Both the position numbers and the translations under genes were made by a program. A stretch of 7,615 bases of DNA from Pseudomonadota bacterium. GTDB lineage: Bacteria; Pseudomonadota; Alphaproteobacteria; Sphingomonadales; Sphingomonadaceae. Position 1 is the stretch's first letter; each line of letters begins with the position of its first letter. This document shows, piece after piece, positions 1 through 7,615 of the stretch. The stretch spans positions 1 to 7,615 of the forward strand of contig JAEWJQ010000315.1 of the NCBI GenBank assembly GCA_023386515.1, given 5' to 3'. The notes below the pieces were generated by a model. The model was not told where the DNA came from, did no database searches, and saw only the letters and a program-made list of their open reading frames with translations.

Positions 1-3191
<3,191 letters not shown>

Positions 3192-3195
3192 ACCG

Positions 3196-3585
3196 TCACA
3201 TCGTTGGCTGGCGCACCATGCCGGGCATCAGATTGTGGTCGAGATGCCCCATGATCCAGATCGATCCGACCAGCACCAGACCGACGATCAAGACGCCGAA
3301 TGCCAGAGCCAGCACGTTGTTGGTATTGTCCGGCCCGCTGGTCACATGGAGGAAGAAGACGAGGTGGACGCCCATCTGAGCGATCGCCAATGCGATCAGG
3401 GCGACCGGGATCGCCGGCCCCCAAATCAGGCCTGTGCCCGCCACCGTGAACGACGCCCCCGTCAACAGCGCGGCCAGTACGAAGCCCGCGGCATAGGTCC
3501 GCACCTTTTCCGCGACGCTGGCGCCCGCACTCGCGCCATCGCCGGGCGCGCGATCGTCATCGAGGTCGGCATTGTCGTCGCTCAT
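3196..3585 (-). CDS. cyoD: Cytochrome bo3 ubiquinol oxidase subunit IV
   Basis: A 129-residue inner-membrane subunit of the bo3 quinol oxidase, thought to help assembly and stability of the CuB site in subunit I. It has an acidic hydrophilic N-terminus (about 1-28) and three membrane helices (about 31-51, 56-78 and 89-113). The family signature includes MGVHLVFFLH near residue 71 and GSIWIMGHLDHNLM near 107, matching E. coli CyoD. I chose the ATG at 3585 because it overlaps the cyoC stop as ATGA. A longer reading in the same frame, starting at 3735, would add 50 residues that overlap cyoC and look non-coding. The E. coli protein is 109 residues; the extra length is in the charged N-terminal tail. 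It is the last gene of the operon and ends 4 bases from the convergent glgX. Confidence 0.94.
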   Translation of the reverse strand: MSDDNADLDDDRAPGDGASAGASVAEKVRTYAAGFVLAALLTGASFTVAGTGLIWGPAIPVALIALAIAQMGVHLVFFLHVTSGPDNTNNVLALAFGVLIVGLVLVGSIWIMGHLDHNLMPGMVRQPTM

Positions 3586-4226
3586 GCGCCCGATCCCAGC
3601 AGATAGACTACGGTGAACAGCGCCACCCAGATAATGTCCAGCGCATGCCAGAACAGGCTGAAGCAGGCGACGCGCCGCATGATGTCGTCGCGGAAGCCTT
3701 TGGCCCAAACCTGCGCCATCATCGTCGTCAGCCACATCAGGCCCAGCGTGACGTGCACGCCGTGGCAGCCGACCAGCGCGAAGAAGGCGGACAGGAAGGC
3801 GCTGCGCTGTGGCCCATGGCCTTCGCCGATCAGATGCAGGAATTCATAGGCCTCAAGGCACAGGAAGCCCGCTCCGAGCAACGCGGTGGCGGCCATCGCG
3901 AGTTGGAACCACAAGCGGTTCTTGGCGCTCGCGGCGATACCGGCAAGCCCGCAGGTGAAGCTGGACAGCAGCAACAGCACCGTCTCCGCCCCAACCAGCG
4001 GCAGGTCGAAGATGTCGCGTCCCGACGGTCCGCCTGCGGTGGCGCGTTCGAGCACCGCATAACCGGCGAAGAAGCCGGCGAACATGACGAAGTCGGTAAG
4101 CAGGAAAATCCAGAAACCGTAGGCGACGACGATCCGTTTCGACGCCGGCCCCTTGTGGCTGCTGCCCTGCGCTTCCGACCGGCCGAGCCGGTGCGGATCG
4201 CCCGCGCTGGTGGCGGCGGCGCTCAT
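3582..4226 (-). CDS. cyoC: Cytochrome bo3 ubiquinol oxidase subunit III
   Basis: A 214-residue integral membrane subunit of the heme-copper quinol oxidase. After a hydrophilic N-terminus (about 1-30), five membrane helices are visible at about 32-59, 78-100, 105-133, 143-171 and 187-211, the usual number for CyoC, which lacks the first two helices of cytochrome c oxidase subunit III. Family motifs include [13 protein letters not shown] (153-165) and [18 protein letters not shown] (192-209), close to the E. coli wording. Length is typical (E. coli 204). The ATG at 4226 overlaps the cyoB stop as ATGA, and a GGTGGAG ribosome-binding sequence lies about 8 bases before it. The gene overlaps cyoD downstream by 4 bases in the same way, so the subunits are probably made by coupled translation. 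Confidence 0.96.
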   Translation of the reverse strand: MSAAATSAGDPHRLGRSEAQGSSHKGPASKRIVVAYGFWIFLLTDFVMFAGFFAGYAVLERATAGGPSGRDIFDLPLVGAETVLLLLSSFTCGLAGIAASAKNRLWFQLAMAATALLGAGFLCLEAYEFLHLIGEGHGPQRSAFLSAFFALVGCHGVHVTLGLMWLTTMMAQVWAKGFRDDIMRRVACFSLFWHALDIIWVALFTVVYLLGSGA

Positions 4227-6229
4227 GCGGTCTGCTCCACCGGCAGGTCGAGCATCGCCGCTTTGCCGCGCCGCCGGTCCTCATCGAGCCGCCGGGCCTC
4301 GTCGGCGCTTACCTCGAACTCGGTCTTGTCGCGCCAGGCGAAGATGACGAAGGTCGCCCAAGCGCCGAGGAAGCCGAGCACCACCAGCCACCAGATATGC
4401 CACACCAGGGCGAAGCCCATCGCAGTGGCGAAGAATGCGGTGACCACACCAGTCGGCGAATTGCGCGGCATCTCGAAGCTCTCGTATTTGGGCTGCTTCG
4501 ACAGTTCCTTGTTCTCCCGCGCCGTCTCCTTGATGCCCCAATAGGCCTCCTGCCCCTCGACATTGGGCAGAGCGGCGAAGTTGAAGGCCGGCGGCGGCGA
4601 ACTGGTAATCCATTCCAGGCTGCGCCCGTCCCAGGGATCGCCGCTCTCATCCGCCAGTTTGGCGCGATCCCGGATCGAGACAATCAACTGCATGACCTGA
4701 CAGGCCATGCCGCCTGCGATCAGCACCGCGCCAAATGCGGCCGCGATCAGCCACGGCTGCCAGCCGCCGACGTCATAATGCTGCATCCGACGCGTCATGC
4801 CCATCAGGCCGAGGACATAGAGCGGCATGAAGGCGAGGTAGAAACCCGTCACCCACAGCCAGAAGGCGCGCTTGCCCCAACGTTCGTCGAGCGTGAAGCC
4901 GAACGCCTTGGGAAACCAATAATTGTAGCCGGCAAAGGCACCAAACAGCACGCCGCCGATGATCACGTTGTGGAAATGCGCGACCAGGAACAGCGAGTTG
5001 TGCAGGACGAAATCGGCGGGCGGCACGGCGAGCAGCACGCCGGTCATACCGCCGATGACGAAGGTCATCATGAACGCCACCGCCCACATCATCGGCACAT
5101 GGAAGCGGATGCGGCCGCCATACATGGTGAACAGCCAGTTGAAGACCTTCACCCCGGTCGGCACCGCGATGATCATCGTCGTTACGCCGAAGAAGCCGTT
5201 GACGTCGGCCCCCGCTCCCATCGTGAAGAAATGGTGCAGCCAGACCATGAACGACAGGATGCAGATTACCATGGTCGCGACGACCATCGACCGATAGCCG
5301 AACAGGGGTTTGCCCGAGAAGGTCGACACCACTTCCGAAAAGATGCCGAAGGCGGGCAGGATCAGGATGTAGACTTCGGGATGGCCCCAGGCCCAGATCA
5401 TGTTGACGAACATCATCTGATTGCCGCCGAGCTCGTTGGTGAAGAAATGGAAGCCGAGGTAGCGGTCGAGCAGCAGCATCGCGAAGGTCGCGGTCAGGAT
5501 CGGAAAGGCCGCGATGATCAGCAGGTTGGAAGCGAGCGAGGTCCAGCAAAACATCGGCATGCGGCTGTACGTCATGCCCGGCGCCCGCATCTTCAGGATC
5601 GTGGTGACCAGATTCACCCCGCTGAGCAGCGTTCCGACCCCGGATATCTGAAGCGCCCAGAGATAATAATCGACGCCGACGCCCGGTGAAAAGCGCAATT
5701 CCGACAAAGGCGGATAGGCAAGCCAGCCGGTCTTTGCGAATTCGCCGATCACCAGGCTGAGGTTGATCAGCAGCGCGCCCGCCGCGGTCAGCCAGAAGCT
5801 CACCGAGTTGAGCGTCGGAAACGCCACGTCACGCACGCCGAGCTGCAGCGGCACGACGAAGTTCATCAATCCGACCATGAACGGCATCGCCACAAAGAAG
5901 ATCATGATCGTGCCGTGCGCGGAGAAGATCTGGTCGTAATGATCGGGCGGCAGCCAGCCGCCATTGCTATAGGCGATGGCCTGTTGCGAGCGCATCATCG
6001 CCGCATCGGCGAAACCGCGGACCAGCATGACGAGGGCGAACAGGCAGTACATGATGCCGATCTTCTTGTGATCGACCGATGTGATCCACTCGTTCCACAG
6101 ATAGGGCACATAGCCGTGCCGCCACGCCCAGACGGCGGCGGCGAGGATCATCGCACCGACGGCGCCGGCGGCGAATAGCGGCAACGGATTGTCGAAGGGG
6201 ATCGAATGCCAGCCGAGCTTGCCCAACAT
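4223..6229 (-). CDS. cyoB: Cytochrome bo3 ubiquinol oxidase subunit I, catalytic
   Basis: A 668-residue catalytic subunit of the inner membrane (E. coli 663) that oxidises ubiquinol, reduces oxygen to water at a heme o/CuB centre and pumps protons. Visible residues, with E. coli equivalents in brackets: quinol-site Arg71, Asp75, His97 and Gln100 (R71, D75, H98, Q101); low-spin heme ligands His105 and His420 (H106, H421); high-spin heme ligand His418 (H419); CuB ligands His283, His332 and His333 (H284, H333, H334), with Tyr287 for the His-Tyr crosslink. Proton-path residues are Asp134 and Glu285 (D channel) and Lys361 and Thr358 (K channel). The quinol-site residues and the cyo gene order separate it from caa3/aa3 cytochrome c oxidases. 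The cyoA stop TGA shares one base with the ATG (TGATG). No key residue is missing and no frameshift is seen. Confidence 0.98.
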   Translation of the reverse strand: MLGKLGWHSIPFDNPLPLFAAGAVGAMILAAAVWAWRHGYVPYLWNEWITSVDHKKIGIMYCLFALVMLVRGFADAAMMRSQQAIAYSNGGWLPPDHYDQIFSAHGTIMIFFVAMPFMVGLMNFVVPLQLGVRDVAFPTLNSVSFWLTAAGALLINLSLVIGEFAKTGWLAYPPLSELRFSPGVGVDYYLWALQISGVGTLLSGVNLVTTILKMRAPGMTYSRMPMFCWTSLASNLLIIAAFPILTATFAMLLLDRYLGFHFFTNELGGNQMMFVNMIWAWGHPEVYILILPAFGIFSEVVSTFSGKPLFGYRSMVVATMVICILSFMVWLHHFFTMGAGADVNGFFGVTTMIIAVPTGVKVFNWLFTMYGGRIRFHVPMMWAVAFMMTFVIGGMTGVLLAVPPADFVLHNSLFLVAHFHNVIIGGVLFGAFAGYNYWFPKAFGFTLDERWGKRAFWLWVTGFYLAFMPLYVLGLMGMTRRMQHYDVGGWQPWLIAAAFGAVLIAGGMACQVMQLIVSIRDRAKLADESGDPWDGRSLEWITSSPPPAFNFAALPNVEGQEAYWGIKETARENKELSKQPKYESFEMPRNSPTGVVTAFFATAMGFALVWHIWWLVVLGFLGAWATFVIFAWRDKTEFEVSADEARRLDEDRRRGKAAMLDLPVEQTA

Positions 6230-7113
6230 CAGCCTTCGCGCCCCTCGTTGTCGACTTCGTGCACCGGTGCCCCCGCCTGGCGCACCGCCGCGGCGAAGAA
6301 ACCGCGCGGCACCGCGCGATAGGTGAAGGGCGCGACGTTGCCCTTCGCCTTGGCGAGCGCGAGATAGGCGCGCCCGTCCAGCACTGCGCCGTCACTGCCA
6401 CGGACGCCGATCGCCCAGGCGGCGAATTGCGCCGGTGGCACGGCGTCCACCATGAAGTTCATATTGGCAAAGCCCTCGCCGCTGTAATGGGCGGACAGGC
6501 CGCGATATCGACCGGGCCGGTCGGCCATCAGGTTCAGCTTCGCTTCCATCCCCGCCATCGCATAAATCTGGCTGCCCAGTTGCGGGATGAAGAAGCTGTT
6601 CATCACCGTTGCCGAGGTGATCTGGAACCGCACCGGCACACCGGCGGGGATGAGCAGCCGGTTGACGCTGGCGACGCCCTGATCGGGATAGATGAACAGC
6701 CACTTCCAGTCGAGCGCGATGACCTGGACCGTCACCGGCGCCTGCTTGCTGGCGAGCGGACGTGGCGGATCGAGCTGATGGCTGCCGACCCAGCCCATGC
6801 CGCCTAGGAAGATGATGATCAGCAACGGCACCGACCAGACGAGTAGTTCCAGCTTCCCCGAGAAAGAGAAGTCCGGGTAGCGTTTGGCACGGTGGTTGGA
6901 GGCGCGATACCAATAGGCGAAGGCACCGGTCGCGTTTATGGTCGGTACGACGATCGCCAGCATGATGCCGAGCGCGTTGATCAGGATGCTCTTCTCGCCC
7001 GCCGCCACCGGTCCGGCAGGATCGAGGACGCCGGGGACGCAACCCGATAGCGCCGGGAGCATCGCCACCGTCGTCAACACACTACGGATCACGCGCCACC
7101 GGATCGGCGTCAT
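6229..7113 (-). CDS. cyoA: Cytochrome bo3 ubiquinol oxidase subunit II, lipoprotein
   Basis: A 294-residue subunit anchored in the inner membrane with its main domain in the periplasm. The N-terminus is a lipoprotein signal peptide with lipobox ALSGC; Cys25 would be lipidated, the same position as in E. coli. Two membrane helices follow (about 43-66 and 88-110), then a cupredoxin-like domain (about 125-225) with [20 protein letters not shown]. The Cys and His CuA ligands of cytochrome c oxidase subunit II are absent, as expected for a quinol oxidase. Residues 228-280 fit the COX aromatic-rich motif. The E. coli His-rich tail is missing. I prefer the second of two tandem ATGs (7116 and 7113), which gives a clean signal peptide; choosing the first adds one Met. 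A GTG at 7251 has a better ribosome binding site but would put 46 Arg-rich residues before the signal peptide, which would spoil it. Confidence 0.93.
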   Translation of the reverse strand: MTPIRWRVIRSVLTTVAMLPALSGCVPGVLDPAGPVAAGEKSILINALGIMLAIVVPTINATGAFAYWYRASNHRAKRYPDFSFSGKLELLVWSVPLLIIIFLGGMGWVGSHQLDPPRPLASKQAPVTVQVIALDWKWLFIYPDQGVASVNRLLIPAGVPVRFQITSATVMNSFFIPQLGSQIYAMAGMEAKLNLMADRPGRYRGLSAHYSGEGFANMNFMVDAVPPAQFAAWAIGVRGSDGAVLDGRAYLALAKAKGNVAPFTYRAVPRGFFAAAVRQAGAPVHEVDNEGREG

Positions 7114-7253
7114 CATCCCCCCATCATCGCGCCGGAATGCGCGATCCATGCCGGGGTAACGAAGCGACGGCCATGTAGGTCCACGTCGATCACGGCGCCG
7201 ACACATTGCCTGGACGGACAGTTGCCGGCCTTTAGGCCACATGCCCGCCACAA
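7113..7253 (-). CDS. Candidate 46-codon leader ORF translationally coupled to cyoA
   Basis: Not a recognised gene. From a TTG at 7253 this frame runs 46 codons to a TGA (7115-7113) that overlaps the tandem cyoA start codons as ATGATGA, the same overlap style used inside the operon. An AGGAG sequence (7263-7259) sits 5 bases upstream of the TTG. The only purine run before cyoA itself is six G directly against its first ATG, too close for normal initiation, so coupling from an upstream ORF is attractive. The predicted peptide begins WRACGLKAGNC, has three Cys in its first third, and ends HSGAMMGG; it has no membrane segment. By hand count about 72% of its third codon positions are G or C, against about 61% for the cyoA-frame reading of the same DNA; neither is strong. 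The same AGGAG would also serve a GTG at 7251 in the cyoA frame. Confidence 0.3.
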   Translation of the reverse strand: MWRACGLKAGNCPSRQCVGAVIDVDLHGRRFVTPAWIAHSGAMMGG

Positions 7254-7402
7254 CCTCTCTCCTATAACTGATGTATACGATCCGTTTTAAGTGAGATCAG
7301 AATGCAACACCTCCGAGTGATACAAGCATCGGCCTTGGAGAAAAAAAAGCGCAGATTCGCCGAGATTGACACGTTAACGACTTGCTTTCTGGGGACAATC
7401 TA
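7254..7402. promoter_or_regulatory. Divergent intergenic region between the cyo operon and the receptor-like gene
   Basis: About 150 bases, clearly richer in A and T than the flanking genes, and it must hold the promoters for both directions. On the minus strand TATACA (7277-7272) is a possible -10 for cyo, but no convincing -35 lies 16-18 bases upstream. On the plus strand TTGACA (7366-7371) is a perfect -35, but I find no good -10 at normal spacing before the GTG at 7403. It is followed directly by the 8-base palindrome CGTTAACG (7372-7379). An 8-base A run lies at 7341-7348, and a bulged hairpin (CCGA-TG paired with CATCGG) at 7313-7332. No FNR-type TTGAT-N4-ATCAA site is visible. Confidence 0.5.
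7259..7263 (-). promoter_or_regulatory. Shine-Dalgarno sequence upstream of the cyoA region
   Basis: AGGAG on the minus strand, within a longer purine run AGGAGAGAGG (7263-7254). It is 7 bases from a GTG (7251, cyoA frame) and 5 bases from a TTG (7253, leader-ORF frame). It lies about 145 bases upstream of the lipoprotein-type cyoA start, so it cannot serve that start directly. This is the main reason to consider an upstream reading frame or an alternative start. Confidence 0.45.
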
Positions 7403-7615
7403 GTGACCAGGCATCGAACATCGCTGACGCTGCTGACAGCCGGGTGCAGTGGCCTGGTTTTGGCACTCCCCCAGCCGGCGCTTTCGCAAACCGATGCCGC
7501 ACCGGCAGAAGATCGGCCGGTTGCCGTATCCAAAGGGAGCACCTCGGACGATGTGATCGTCAGCGCCCGCCGCATTGCCGGCTCCGCGATCGGTGATGCG
7601 ACGCCCATCGCGGTG
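7403..7615 (+). CDS. TonB-dependent-receptor-like protein, N-terminal fragment
   Basis: The first 71 codons of an exported protein that runs off the window. The GTG at 7403 is preceded by GGGGA (7391-7395) at a 7-base spacing. The N-terminus is a Sec signal peptide: the basic MTRHR, a hydrophobic core, and a likely cleavage site after PALS (about residue 28). A Cys at residue 15 is followed by more hydrophobic core and has Thr at the -3 position, so I do not call it a lipoprotein. After an acidic, Pro/Ala-rich linker, the segment DDVIVSARRIAGSAIGDATP (from about residue 49) resembles the start of the plug domain of TonB-dependent outer-membrane receptors of sphingomonads. Substrate cannot be told. 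Other exported beta-barrel or adhesin-type proteins remain possible because the diagnostic barrel is outside the window. Confidence 0.6.
   Translation, partial: MTRHRTSLTLLTAGCSGLVLALPQPALSQTDAAPAEDRPVAVSKGSTSDDVIVSARRIAGSAIGDATPIAV

Noticed and set aside
3586..3735. 50-residue N-terminal extension of cyoD
   Set aside because: Lies inside cyoC and reads as non-coding, while the ATG at 3585 gives the normal CyoD length and the ATGA overlap.
3645..4544. 299-codon plus-strand open frame opposite cyoC and cyoB
   Set aside because: Low-complexity Gln/Glu/Arg-rich shadow with no start context; the minus-strand genes explain the region.
4397..5689. 430-codon plus-strand open frame opposite cyoB
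   Set aside because: Rich in His, Arg and Asp, as expected from the complement of membrane-protein codons; cyoB on the other strand is unambiguous.
7226..7238. Short palindrome GGCC-TTTA-GGCC upstream of cyoA
   Set aside because: A 4-base stem is expected by chance in GC-rich DNA and lies within the candidate leader frame.
7341..7348. Run of eight A (eight T on the minus strand) as an intrinsic terminator
   Set aside because: The adjacent minus-strand GCG/CGC stem is only 3 bases, and no gene ends there.
7297..7608. 103-codon minus-strand open frame at the right edge
   Set aside because: Opposite the signal-peptide-bearing plus-strand gene and part of the intergenic region; the Ser-rich sequence has no domain.

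Overview
The window reads as a GC-rich alphaproteobacterial chromosome segment. The closest fit is a sphingomonad: high GC in third codon positions, tightly overlapping genes, a cyoABCD quinol oxidase operon, and the N-terminus of a TonB-dependent-receptor-like protein whose wording I associate with Sphingomonadaceae. That placement rests on recognition of protein families, not on any search.

Left part (1-3191, plus strand): the 3' part of a phosphoglucomutase gene, cut by the window edge, is followed by a glycogen debranching enzyme of the GlgX type, with a 4-base GTGA overlap. Together they are the end of a glycogen metabolism operon. GlgX removes branches from glycogen, and phosphoglucomutase links glucose-1-phosphate to glucose-6-phosphate. 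Upstream glycogen genes would lie to the left, out of view.

Middle and right part (3196-7113, minus strand): a complete cyoABCD operon for a bo3-type ubiquinol oxidase, transcribed right to left. cyoA (subunit II, lipoprotein), cyoB (subunit I), cyoC (subunit III) and cyoD (subunit IV) overlap by 1 to 4 bases. CyoB keeps all the expected heme, copper, proton-channel and quinol-site residues, and CyoA lacks the CuA ligands, so this is a quinol oxidase and not a cytochrome c oxidase. No heme O synthase gene (cyoE/ctaB) is in view. glgX and cyoD converge with only 4 bases between their stop codons, and an inverted repeat spans both stops.

Right edge (7114-7615): a short reading frame of 46 codons with a good ribosome binding site ends exactly at the cyoA start and may be a coupled leader gene. 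Next comes a roughly 150-base AT-richer divergent intergenic region. The first 71 codons of an outward-facing, signal-peptide-bearing protein, probably TonB-dependent-receptor-like, then run off the end.

I see no mobile element, CRISPR array, RNA gene or recognisable new multi-gene system. The most interesting items are the candidate leader ORF before cyoA, the convergent end structure, the shortened GlgX C-terminus and the anomalous C-rich first 30 bases.
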